Assembly: GCA_024653485.1 (NCBI GenBank)
Contig: JANLFY010000001.1
Location: 230,160-294,159, forward strand
DNA: 64,000 nucleotides
Source: Bacillota bacterium
Lineage (GTDB): Bacteria; Bacillota; SHA-98; UBA4971
Direction: 5' to 3'
This document shows, piece by piece, positions 33,267 through 41,621 of this stretch (the stretch's first letter is position 1; the number at the start of each line of letters is the position of its first letter). The position numbers and the translations under genes were made by a program. The notes beneath the pieces are model-generated. The model was not told the DNA's origin. It saw nothing but the letters and a program-made list of their open reading frames with translations, and did no database searches.

Positions 33267-35224
33267 GTGGCGGGGTGGGCGAGTTGCGCAGGGCAACTGC
33301 GGTGTGCGCGATGATTCTGGGGGCCGCAGCCATGTGGGCGTGCGGCGCCTTCGCTTCGGGGACCGGCATGGCGGGCGGCTGGGTCGGCGGCGACGACGCG
33401 GCCGTGGGCGGCGCGGGTGACGCGGTCGAAGGGCAGAGGATAGTGATGCGAGTGCGTCTGTCGGTCAAGCTCCCGCTCAGGTTCGAATTGAGGCAGGATT
33501 CCGAGGCGATGGCGGTCTCTCACGAGGTGGTGGAGCGGGAGACGGCTTCCGCGCGGCCGTTCACCAAGGTTCTTGAGGGGTCGTGCTCGGATGAGGAGGC
33601 CTACGCGGTTGAGGTTGCGGGGCTCGACAGCGCCGATGACGTCCTTCTCTTGAGATCCGCTCTGGCGGCGCGGCTTTCGCAGAGCGACAGACTGCGCTAT
33701 TCGCCGAGCATATGCCGCGATGATGGCCGGTGGATCCTTCGAGTCGGCGCGACAGGCGACCCGGAAGCCGTGCACAAGCTGAGGGAGGAACTCGCGCGGG
33801 CTGGTGCGGGCATGGAGCATAGCGTCATCCCCACGACGGTCATCCTCAGGCCGAAGGTCATCGAGAGAGTTCACCTCAAGGCCTCACATGAGCCCTACGA
33901 GGTGCGAGCGGGGGATCGCCCCGGCGAGCTCGTGCTCGCAGCTCCATCCGGCGAGCTCGTATCGTTCTTGGGCGAGGGTGTGCGAGTCGTGCCGCGAGAC
34001 CCGCTCGACATGGCGTTCAATCTGGGAGGAGTCTGGTACAAAGGCGAGCTTCAGATAACGCGGAAGGACTCATGGGACGGCCGCGTCGAACTCGTGGCGA
34101 CGAACAGGATAGACATCGAGTGCTACGTTGAGGGAGTCCTGGCGGGCGAAGTATACCCGAATTGGGAGCTAGAGGCGCTCAAGGCGCAAGCGGTGGCTGC
34201 AAGGACGTACGCGCTGTATCGAAAGGCCGGCAGCTGCGGTCGTGAGTATGACGTGGACGACACCGTGGCGTACCAGCGATACTCCGGAGGACACTACGTG
34301 GAGTCGTTCAGCAAGGCGGTGGCTCAAACGCGCGGAGAGGTCATCACGTACGGGGGGCGTCTCGCCAAGGCACACTACTTCGCTTCCAGCGGTGGCATGA
34401 CTGAAGGTGACGAAGAGATCTGGCTGGGCGGGGGAGACGAACCATATCTCGAGCCAGTGGCCGACTTCGATCAGTCGTGCCCTCACTACGTCTGGCAGAA
34501 CCTCCCGGCGCTGTGGGCCGCGGATTTCCTCGCGAAGCTCGGACTCCAACCAGGTTTTCCTGCCTGGATAGAGCCTGCATTGGCGCTGGACGGCAAGATC
34601 CTCAGCTATCGTTTCAGGACGCCCTCGGACAGTCTTACCCTGACGCGGGAACAAGTGAGGCACAAGCTCGGTCTGAAGAGCCCGCGTTTCACCCTGAGGC
34701 TCGTGGGCTCGGAGGAGACGGGCGTATCGCTCGCCGCAATGTCCGGCTCGCCTCGTGACGAGGTGACGGGCGTGCGTGACGCAGGAGCACGACCAGCCTT
34801 GCCCGACGTTCGGCAATGTGTGCCGTTGAGGTCGGGGGGGCTCACCACAGGTTACAGGGTCACGCTCGAGAAGGGCGTGACGGTGAAGGGGAACGCGGTA
34901 GAGGCCGCGAGCGCGAGACAGCTATCTCCCGAGACACTGGTGATAGTGGACGGCAGGGGATATGGCCACGGAGTCGGCCTCAGCCAATGGGGCGCTCAGG
35001 GAATGGCCACGATGCGGAACGAGGCGGGAGAACCCGCGTATGATTACGTGGCGATTCTGAAGCACTACTACACCGGCGTGGACGTCGCGGACGGCTACGG
35101 TCTACGCTCGGCCGGCGCCGTCGTCGGGTTCGACGCTGCTTCCGGGCTGGAGATCGCGCCCCGGGCCAGCGGGCCCGAGCAAGCTGGCGAACTCGAGCCC
35201 TCGCAACCGCTTACCTGCGACTAG
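33263..35224 (+). CDS. SpoIID/LytB domain protein, exported
   Basis: Protein of 653 residues with a signal peptide (ATAVCAMILGAAAMWACGAFA). A beta-rich region of unknown role (about 30-250) includes an SPOR-like segment (AYAVEVAGLDSADDVLLLRS, about 112-190). The SpoIID/LytB domain follows: IDIECYVEGVLAGEVYPNW, LKAQAVAARTYALYR, the SSGGMTEGDEEIW motif and the closing GYGHGVGLSQWGAQGMA. SpoIID is a lytic transglycosylase acting on peptidoglycan in engulfment; YkuD-unrelated paralogs of this architecture also occur outside sporulation. Its last 41 codons overlap the convergent permease gene by 123 bases. Confidence 0.9.
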   Translation: MSGGVGELRRATAVCAMILGAAAMWACGAFASGTGMAGGWVGGDDAAVGGAGDAVEGQRIVMRVRLSVKLPLRFELRQDSEAMAVSHEVVERETASARPFTKVLEGSCSDEEAYAVEVAGLDSADDVLLLRSALAARLSQSDRLRYSPSICRDDGRWILRVGATGDPEAVHKLREELARAGAGMEHSVIPTTVILRPKVIERVHLKASHEPYEVRAGDRPGELVLAAPSGELVSFLGEGVRVVPRDPLDMAFNLGGVWYKGELQITRKDSWDGRVELVATNRIDIECYVEGVLAGEVYPNWELEALKAQAVAARTYALYRKAGSCGREYDVDDTVAYQRYSGGHYVESFSKAVAQTRGEVITYGGRLAKAHYFASSGGMTEGDEEIWLGGGDEPYLEPVADFDQSCPHYVWQNLPALWAADFLAKLGLQPGFPAWIEPALALDGKILSYRFRTPSDSLTLTREQVRHKLGLKSPRFTLRLVGSEETGVSLAAMSGSPRDEVTGVRDAGARPALPDVRQCVPLRSGGLTTGYRVTLEKGVTVKGNAVEAASARQLSPETLVIVDGRGYGHGVGLSQWGAQGMATMRNEAGEPAYDYVAILKHYYTGVDVADGYGLRSAGAVVGFDAASGLEIAPRASGPEQAGELEPSQPLTCD

Positions 35225-36598
35225 CCTTGGGGAGAAGCGTTTCTCGCATGAAATGAACCAGTAAAGGGACACGACGCCCAGCCAGACGAGTCCTGAAACG
35301 AAGCCGATCCGCTGTTCTGGCACGAACGGGAGCGTGAAGATGACTACGCTGATGAGAGCCACCGTCATCCACGATGTGTAGGGATAGCCTGGCATCTTGA
35401 ACTTGAGCGCGGACGGATCACGGGCCAGAACCCGCCGACGCATGTATATTTGGGACAGGCTTATGATAAGCCATGAGAACAGGAACCCGAAGCCTCCGAT
35501 CCCGGTGATGAAGAGGAAGGCCGTCTTGGGCACTAGATAGTACAGGATCACGCCCACGTAGAGGAAAAACGTGCTGCCGAGCACAGCCAGGTAGGGGACT
35601 CCAGACTTCTTGCCGAGCCGCGTGAGGAACTTTGGGGCGGCACCCGCTTCCGCCAGCGAGTACAGCATGCGTGAGCTTGTGTACAGACCAGAGTTCATAC
35701 TGGACAGAGCGGCCGTTATGACTACGAAGTTCATGACGTCGGCAGCCGCAGGGATCTTGAGGAGCTGGTATACCCGCACGAAGGGGCTCTGGCCGAGCCC
35801 CACCTCAAACCAAGGTATGGTTCCCACAAGCACTATCATCGACCCGATGTACAGGAACACGGTCCTGAACGCCACGCCGGCTACAGCCCGCGGCACGTCG
35901 ACGGCCGGGTCTCGCGTCTCCGCCGCAGCTATTCCAATGGCTTCCGTCCCGCCGTACGCCACCATCACCATTACCATGGCGAGGAGCACGCCCGTTATGC
36001 CCTTTGGCGCGAATCCCCCATGTCCTACGTAGTTCCTGAGACCTATTGGGGTGAAGGGACCGATTCCGAGTATTGCGCTCCCGCCTATGAGGATGAAGGC
36101 CACTATGGCGACGACCTTGATCATGGCGAACCAGAATTCGAACTCTCCAAAAGACCGTACGCTGGTCAGGTTCACGAGGGTCATGGCGACGGCAAACAAG
36201 AGGCCGAAGGCGAGCGCTAGCCGTGGAGAGACCCAAAACCGCATGTACGTGGAGGCCGCGACGATCTCTGCCGCCATGATGACTACCCATGCGATCCAGT
36301 AAGTCCACCCGACCACGTAGCCGGCATACGGATGGAGCGACTCCGCCGCGTGGGTTCGAAACGAGCCCTCCACAGGCTCAACCACGGACATCTCCGCGAG
36401 GGCCAGCATCACCATCATCATGATGACGCCCCCGAGTGCGAAGGACAGGATCACAGCTGGGCCGGCCAGCCTCACCGTGGCCGCGCTGCCCAAGAACATG
36501 CCTACGCCGATCACGCCGCCGATGGATATCATGGATAGGTGACGCGAGGCAAGGCCACGGCGAAGTCTGTCTGTGCCGTGAGAGGCCAATGAATTCAC
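35102..36598 (-). CDS. Amino-acid permease, APC superfamily (AAT/GABA permease-like)
   Basis: Twelve-helix amino-acid/proton symporter of 498 residues. The N-terminus RRGLASRHLSMISIGGVIGVG is the AAT-family signature that unwinds TM1 at the substrate site; LAEMSVVEPVEGSFRTHAAE and VVGWTYWIAWVVIMAAEIV follow. The last about 40 residues are a hydrophilic tail that overlaps the 3' end of the SpoIID-like gene. Substrate is not predictable; family members carry GABA, proline, aromatic or basic amino acids. The upstream 22-base gap to the divergent lipoprotein frame leaves little promoter room. Confidence 0.88.
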   Translation of the reverse strand: MNSLASHGTDRLRRGLASRHLSMISIGGVIGVGMFLGSAATVRLAGPAVILSFALGGVIMMMVMLALAEMSVVEPVEGSFRTHAAESLHPYAGYVVGWTYWIAWVVIMAAEIVAASTYMRFWVSPRLALAFGLLFAVAMTLVNLTSVRSFGEFEFWFAMIKVVAIVAFILIGGSAILGIGPFTPIGLRNYVGHGGFAPKGITGVLLAMVMVMVAYGGTEAIGIAAAETRDPAVDVPRAVAGVAFRTVFLYIGSMIVLVGTIPWFEVGLGQSPFVRVYQLLKIPAAADVMNFVVITAALSSMNSGLYTSSRMLYSLAEAGAAPKFLTRLGKKSGVPYLAVLGSTFFLYVGVILYYLVPKTAFLFITGIGGFGFLFSWLIISLSQIYMRRRVLARDPSALKFKMPGYPYTSWMTVALISVVIFTLPFVPEQRIGFVSGLVWLGVVSLYWFISCEKRFSPRLVAGKRLRGLEFASLLGPAGPGRDLQPGSSVEPDDGAGRA

Positions 36599-36709
36599 CC
36601 CTCATACTAGGATTTCGGTATGGTCTGTCGAATATTCGATCACGGGCTGGACCGCACAGAGCGGGCTCACTATCGAACCGAGGACGTACTATGGGGGAAG
36701 GAACGCGGG

Positions 36710-37543
36710 GTGTTGGGGGGTGGGTGCTCCTTGGACAGGGCGGTAGGTCGGTTCGCTGTCTGCGCTGTCGTTGTGCTATGGTGTTCAGCGTTGAACGCCG
36801 GCTGTTTTCCGAACGCGCGTGAGGCCGCACGGGACCCGGCGGAACTCCTCAGGGCCGCCGTGGACAACACTCTCGCGCTGAAGAGCGTGCGGGTGACGGA
36901 AGAGACCGCTTTTCCTTCCTCAGAAGAGTTGCTTTCTGCCGAGGAGGCGAAGCGTCTCGGCACGGGGATATGGACTCGCATCGTGGAGTTCGTTGCGCCC
37001 GACCGTGTGCATTACTCATCGTCTTCGGAGGATGGCGGATTGGAGGCGTACCGTGTGGGCTCGTCCATCGCATATCGCCTCATGGAGCTCGAGGCTCCTG
37101 ATGGCGACCGGAACCAGGAAGGGGACGGAAGATGGATTAGGGTGGGAAGCGTTGCTGACGTGAGCGACGAGGCCGTGCGCGCAGAGCTTGAGTGGCTTTC
37201 TTGCGTGACGGGGATGGAGAGCATCCTCGACGGAGGGCTACGCGACGTCGAGAATGTCACGAAAATCGGTGAAGAGGACGTAGATCGGGTGCGCTGCGCG
37301 GTGCTCCGCTTTGAGAGTCCCGCATTGCTGCGGCGATTTGAAACGAGCTTGGCGGAGGCGGGCGTAGGAGGCAAGCCGGTGAAGTACGAAATCAGGGCGT
37401 GGGTGACCTTGAGAGGAGAGGCGCTCATCTCCAAGATCGAGGACATGTGGATTCATCAGGAACCAGGGTCCGGGGCATATGAGTACACGATAAGCACGAG
37501 GCTGCTCGAACCCCTGCCTGACTTGCGAATAGAATTGCCCTGA
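36710..37543 (+). CDS. Putative lipoprotein (LolA/LppX-like)
   Basis: Secreted lipoprotein of about 277 residues without a named function. A signal sequence ends in a lipobox (ALNAGC), so the mature protein would start at Cys and be lipid-anchored. The rest is a mixed alpha/beta protein (TLALKSVRVTEETAFPS, IAYRLMELEAPDGDRNQ, AWVTLRGEALISKIEDMWI), with the feel of LolA/LppX or DUF6612 lipid-carrier folds, inferred only from pattern. GTG after GGGGGAAGGA was chosen; a TTG seven codons on (after GGGGGGTGGG) gives a classic 24-residue lipoprotein signal and is equally likely. Confidence 0.7.
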   Translation: MLGGGCSLDRAVGRFAVCAVVVLWCSALNAGCFPNAREAARDPAELLRAAVDNTLALKSVRVTEETAFPSSEELLSAEEAKRLGTGIWTRIVEFVAPDRVHYSSSSEDGGLEAYRVGSSIAYRLMELEAPDGDRNQEGDGRWIRVGSVADVSDEAVRAELEWLSCVTGMESILDGGLRDVENVTKIGEEDVDRVRCAVLRFESPALLRRFETSLAEAGVGGKPVKYEIRAWVTLRGEALISKIEDMWIHQEPGSGAYEYTISTRLLEPLPDLRIELP

Positions 37544-37636
37544 AGGCAGCCGGATCAAGCCAGGGGAAGAGGAGAAGCAGAACGGGCGAAGCATGAAAGG
37601 AGTGATGTCTCCGGTACGCGTGCGCCCCATGCGTTG

Positions 37637-37645
37637 TGGTATACT
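37637..37645 (+). promoter_or_regulatory. Extended -10 promoter before the Moco/Tuco RNA
   Basis: TGGTATACT is an extended -10 (TGn plus TATACT). No strong -35 is visible. Transcription from here would include the whole riboswitch-like element. Confidence 0.55.
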
Positions 37646-37665
37646 GAGGTCAAGTTGGTAGTTTA

Positions 37666-37806
37666 CGCTCCGAGTCAGCGTGCCTGTACCTCCCACGGAT
37701 GGCAGCTGACCGGCAGCCGGGAGCGGCCAGTTCATGACAGCGCGTGCTCGCGGCTCGAGGGCATGCTGGGAAACCGGCAGGCCTCCCATCATTGGAAAGG
37801 AGATGT
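37666..37806 (+). ncRNA. Moco/Tuco RNA motif (tungsten/molybdenum cofactor riboswitch candidate)
   Basis: Leader element upstream of the tungstate transporter operon. The 5' part has GCTCCGAGTCAG; the 3' part reads CTGGGAAACCGGC, then AGGCCTCCCATC and GGAAAGGAG. The last portion closely resembles the end of the E. coli moaA Moco RNA, as I recall it (GCCTCCCGTATC, then GGAAAGG). The ribosome binding site of tupA is part of the motif, so ligand binding could hide it and block translation. Location before tungstate genes suggests the tungsten-cofactor (Tuco) variant. Made by motif recall, not by covariance search. Confidence 0.7.
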
Positions 37807-37813
37807 AAAGACC

Positions 37814-38698
37814 ATGCTTCGTACAAAGGCCTCTGTTTCGTGCCGCACAAGATTTCGACGCCTCTCACTCGCCCTCCTCACGAGCCTCCTTGTCACGGTT
37901 TACGGGGTTGCGGCCATGGCCGCGCCAGCAAACCGAGTGGTCATCCTGGCCACCACTACGAGCACCCAGGACAGCGGCCTCCTCGACGTGCTCGTTCCGA
38001 TGTTCGAAAGCCAGACCGGGTACGTAGTGAAGACCATTGCGGTCGGCACCGGACAAGCCCTTGCGCTGGGGGCGCGAGGCGAGGCAGACGTGCTGCTGTG
38101 CCATGCACCTGAAGCCGAGATGGAGCTCGTCGCAAGCGGCGCCGTCACACACCGCAGGCTCGTGATGCACAACGACTTTGTCGTCGTCGGTTGGGCGGAC
38201 GACCCCGCACGCGTGCGCGGCAGCAAGTCGGCCGCGGAGGCTTTCGCGAGGATCGGAACGGCGCAGGCGGTTTTCGTGTCGAGGGGGGACGACTCGGGCA
38301 CACACAAGAAAGAGATGCAGATCTGGTCGAAAGCCGGGATAACGCCGGGCGGACGGTGGTACCAGGAAGCAGGCGCGGGCATGGGGCAGACTCTCAATAT
38401 AACATCGGAGAAGAGAGGCTACACGCTTACGGACCGCGCCACGTACCTCGCGCTGAGGAAGTATCTCGGCCTTGAGATCCTCGTGGAGGGAGACCCGGAA
38501 CTGCTGAACGTGTACCACGTAATGGCGGTGAACCCCGAGAAGTTCAAGAAGGTGAACGAACCGGGCGCCCTTGCGTTCGTGGACTTCATGGTGGCCCCGA
38601 AGACTCAGGAAGTCATAGCCTCTTTCGGTATCGAGGATTACGGCGAGCCGCTGTTCTTCGCGGATGCCGGCAAGAGAGAAGAGGATCTCGGGCGGTGA
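37814..38698 (+). CDS. tupA: TupA, tungstate ABC transporter binding protein
   Basis: Exported tungstate-binding protein of about 294 residues. A signal peptide (SLALLTSLLVTVYGVAAMA) is followed by the TupA hallmark LATTTSTQDSGLLDVLVP, whose Thr/Ser residues bind the oxyanion; VGTGQALALGARGEADVLL, FVSRGDDSGTHKKE (second anion-binding segment) and GYTLTDRATYLAL complete the family pattern. The ATG follows GGAAAGGAG, embedded in the RNA motif upstream. First gene of an operon with the permease, ATPase and cofactor genes. Confidence 0.95.
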   Translation: MLRTKASVSCRTRFRRLSLALLTSLLVTVYGVAAMAAPANRVVILATTTSTQDSGLLDVLVPMFESQTGYVVKTIAVGTGQALALGARGEADVLLCHAPEAEMELVASGAVTHRRLVMHNDFVVVGWADDPARVRGSKSAAEAFARIGTAQAVFVSRGDDSGTHKKEMQIWSKAGITPGGRWYQEAGAGMGQTLNITSEKRGYTLTDRATYLALRKYLGLEILVEGDPELLNVYHVMAVNPEKFKKVNEPGALAFVDFMVAPKTQEVIASFGIEDYGEPLFFADAGKREEDLGR

Positions 38699-38705
38699 GG
38701 CGAGG

Positions 38706-39404
38706 ATGGACCTTGTGGTCGAAGGCATCGCGAAAGCATTGCGGCTTCTCGTCACGGCTGACCGTGAGGTCGTAAGGATTTCCCTCCTCACCCTGCGGGT
38801 GTCGGGGCTCGCGACCCTCCTGGCGGTGGTGACGGGAGTGCCCCTCGGGACGGCGCTCGCGCTTTCCACCTTCCGAGGGCGCAAGATCTCCGCGACTATC
38901 GTGAACACCGGCATGGGCCTTCCTCCCGTAGTCGTGGGGCTGTGGGTCAGCATCCTGCTGTGGCGGTACGGTCCGCTGGGCTTCCTGCATCTCATGTACA
39001 CTCCCACCGCAATGGTGATAGCCCAGTGGATGATAGCCCTTCCGATAGTGACCGGCTTCACCATGGCCGGAATCGGACAGCTCGATCCGGGGGTGCGGCT
39101 CCAGATACTCTCGCTCGGAGCGTCGCGGTTGCAGCTCGTGTGGGCGCTTCTCCGCGAGGCGAGGCTTTCGGTCCTAGCTGCGGTGATGGCTGGATTCGGC
39201 GGGGCGATATCAGAGGTGGGCGCGTCCATGATGGTCGGCGGGAACGTGATGGGCCAGACGCGCGTCCTTACTACCGCGACAGCTATGGAAGCGGCGCGCG
39301 GCCACTTCGATACCGCCATAGCGCTCAGCGTGATCCTGCTGGCACTCGCCTTTGGGGTCACGTTCGGCCTTACCCACATTCAACAGAAGGGCAGGCACAC
39401 CTGA
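38706..39404 (+). CDS. tupB: TupB, tungstate ABC transporter permease
   Basis: Membrane permease of 232 residues with about five to six helices. The ATPase-coupling loop is visible as GVRLQILSLGASRLQLVWAL. The end AISEVGASMMVGGNVMGQTR is characteristic of TupB/WtpB-like permeases. The ATG follows GGTGAGGCGAGG, seven bases after the tupA stop. Confidence 0.93.
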   Translation: MDLVVEGIAKALRLLVTADREVVRISLLTLRVSGLATLLAVVTGVPLGTALALSTFRGRKISATIVNTGMGLPPVVVGLWVSILLWRYGPLGFLHLMYTPTAMVIAQWMIALPIVTGFTMAGIGQLDPGVRLQILSLGASRLQLVWALLREARLSVLAAVMAGFGGAISEVGASMMVGGNVMGQTRVLTTATAMEAARGHFDTAIALSVILLALAFGVTFGLTHIQQKGRHT

Positions 39405-39599
39405 GTGGCAGCCGTTCGGCGCTGGCGAGGGGTCCTGATTGGAAGGCTCGGATCGAAGGATCGAAGGAAGAGTGTCCTGATACTTGCGGGATGCGGCGGG
39501 GCTCTCGCGAGACGGTGGACGGGACGGCACGGGCGGGGCCGGGGCGAACGAACGATGCGAAGGCTCCGGCGAAGAGGCGCCGAAGAGAGGAATGCCGGG

Positions 39600-40388
39600 T
39601 TGAGGGAAGCGATTCTCGAACTAGAGGATGTGAAGGTGTGCCGCGGCGCGCACCTAGTTGTGGATGTTGGGCGTCTTGCGGTCGCGCGCGGCGAGACGGT
39701 CGCCGTGGTTGGCCCGAACGGGGCGGGGAAGACCACTCTCCTGCAGGTCATGGCGTGTCTTCTCAGGCCGCGGGAGGGCAAGGTGTCCGTGTTCGGCGAG
39801 AGGCTGGAACGGCGCACTGACCTCGTGAGGCTGCGACGCAGAATGGCATTGGTGCTTCAGCGTCCGTACCTTCTGGACGGCACGGTGTTCGACAACTTGG
39901 CGGTCGGCCTTCGGCTGCGAGGTGTCCCGAAAGACGAGGTCCGCGCGAGAGTGGAGCGGGCGCTCGACACTTTCGGGATCGAGCACCTCGCCGGGCGGCG
40001 CGCGAGGACGCTCTCCGGAGGCGAAAGCCAGAGGGTGAGCCTGGCGAGGGCTTTCGCGCTCGATCCCGAGCTGTTGTTCCTGGACGAGCCCACGAGCTCG
40101 TTGGACATGCCGACCAGGATGGAGCTCCTCCGAGAACTCGGCGAGGTCGTGAGGATGACGAGGGTGACGACGGTATTCGTAACCCACGATGTCGTCGAGA
40201 TCCCCTTCGTAGCGGACAGGACCTTGGTCATGAAAGGCGGTCGGATAATCGCTGACGGGCCGCTTAGAAGCGTGCTGGGTGCGGACGTTAGGCAAGCCGT
40301 CGCGGGTGTCGCCGCATCGGCCAGCTGGATTCTGTGTGGGGATGGTGATGGCGGTGCCGGTTTTCCTGTCGCTCGTGACCCCCGATGA
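39600..40388 (+). CDS. tupC: TupC, tungstate ABC transporter ATPase
   Basis: ABC ATPase of about 262 residues. Walker A GPNGAGKTTLL (about 38-48), Q-loop VLQRPYLLDGTVFDN, signature LSGGESQRVSLARA, Walker B LLFLDEPTSSLD and H-loop VFVTHDV are intact. The frame is open back to the tupB stop, but the 65 upstream codons are Arg/Gly-rich and not conserved. TTG after GAGAGGA matches the family N-terminus (ILELEDVKV). The gap of 195 bases to tupB is therefore probably non-coding. The C-terminus overlaps moeA by 41 bases. Confidence 0.92.
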   Translation: MREAILELEDVKVCRGAHLVVDVGRLAVARGETVAVVGPNGAGKTTLLQVMACLLRPREGKVSVFGERLERRTDLVRLRRRMALVLQRPYLLDGTVFDNLAVGLRLRGVPKDEVRARVERALDTFGIEHLAGRRARTLSGGESQRVSLARAFALDPELLFLDEPTSSLDMPTRMELLRELGEVVRMTRVTTVFVTHDVVEIPFVADRTLVMKGGRIIADGPLRSVLGADVRQAVAGVAASASWILCGDGDGGAGFPVARDPR

Positions 40389-41583
40389 GGCTCGGCGAAG
40401 GCTCGAAGAACACATTCAGCCGGGGCCGCGCGAGGTCGAAACGTGCGAGCTTCTCGAAGCCTGCGGCCGCGTGCTTGCGGAGGACGTTGCGTCCCCTTGC
40501 GATCTGCCGGGTTTTGCCAGGTCAACCGTTGACGGCTTCGCGGTCCGCGCCGCCGACACGTTCGGCGCAAGCGATTCCATGCCCGCGTTGCTCACAGTCT
40601 CGGGGGAGGTGCGAATGGGGGAGGCTGCCTGCTTCGCGCTGGGCCCGGGGGAATGCGCTCGCCTCGCGACCGGCGCTATGCTGCCCAGTGGCTCTGATGC
40701 CGTGGTGATGGTGGAGACCACCGAAGACGTAGGGAGCACGCTCATCGCGGTGTCGAGACCCGTGGTCCCCGGCGAGAACGTCGTCGGCGCGACGGAGGAC
40801 GTGGCGCGGGGCGGCGTGCTCATGAGGCGGGGCTGCAGACTACGTCCCCAAGACATCGGGATGCTCGCCGCCGCGGGAGTGTCCAGAGTGAAGGTGGCGA
40901 CAGGCCCACGGGTGGCGATAGTGTCAACAGGAGACGAGCTCGTGGAAGTCGACGAGGTACCTGCACCGGGCAAGGTACGCGACGCCAACTCGTACTCCCT
41001 GTATGCGGCGGCGCTCGCTGCCGGCGCAAGGCCCGTGTCCGCAGGTGTGGTAAGGGATGACTACCATGAGGTCATCTCGACCATGCGCGAGAAGCTCGCC
41101 CAGGCCGACATGCTCGTTGTCTCGGGTGGCAGTTCCATTGGAACGCAGGACCTGGCGCATGACGCGGTGGACTCTCTCGGAGCGCCTGGCGTGCTGGTGC
41201 ATGGGGTGGCCGTTCGACCGGGCAAGCCCACGATTATAGCCGTGGCCGACGGAAAACCGGTGTTCGGACTGCCGGGCCACCCTGTGTCGTGTCTCACGAT
41301 GTTCAGGGTGTTCGTGGAGCCGGCCATAGCGCGGTGGATGGGAGCGATACCCGAGAGGCGGGAGGTAACGGGGCGCCTTGGGGCGAACGTGGCGTCGGTG
41401 GCCGGCCGGGAGGATTACGTGGGGGTGAGGATATCCGTGCGTGGCGGGGTGACGTGGGCAGACCCGGTCTTCACCAAGTCAGCTCTCATATCCGGCCTGG
41501 TAGAGTCAGACGGCTTCGTGAGGATCCCCCCGGAGGTCACTGGCCTCGAGAGGGGAGCCCTCGTGACGATCATTCTGTTCTAA
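40348..41583 (+). CDS. moeA: MoeA, molybdopterin molybdenumtransferase (first paralog)
   Basis: Inserts the metal into adenylylated molybdopterin. About 411 residues with the MoeA core: FARSTVDGFAVRAADTFG, LATGAMLPSGSDAVVMVE, GENVVGATEDVARGGVLMRR, IVSTGDELVE, VVSGGSSIGTQDLAHDAV and VRPGKPTIIAVADGKPVFGLPGHP are read in order (quoted piecewise). Start is one of two ATGs six bases apart. With tupABC immediately upstream, tungsten is the likely metal. A second, fused MoeA follows directly. Confidence 0.93.
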   Translation: MAVPVFLSLVTPDEARRRLEEHIQPGPREVETCELLEACGRVLAEDVASPCDLPGFARSTVDGFAVRAADTFGASDSMPALLTVSGEVRMGEAACFALGPGECARLATGAMLPSGSDAVVMVETTEDVGSTLIAVSRPVVPGENVVGATEDVARGGVLMRRGCRLRPQDIGMLAAAGVSRVKVATGPRVAIVSTGDELVEVDEVPAPGKVRDANSYSLYAAALAAGARPVSAGVVRDDYHEVISTMREKLAQADMLVVSGGSSIGTQDLAHDAVDSLGAPGVLVHGVAVRPGKPTIIAVADGKPVFGLPGHPVSCLTMFRVFVEPAIARWMGAIPERREVTGRLGANVASVAGREDYVGVRISVRGGVTWADPVFTKSALISGLVESDGFVRIPPEVTGLERGALVTIILF

Positions 41584-41621
41584 CCGGCTGTCTGCTGTCA
41601 AGTTGACGGGAGGAGGCGGCT

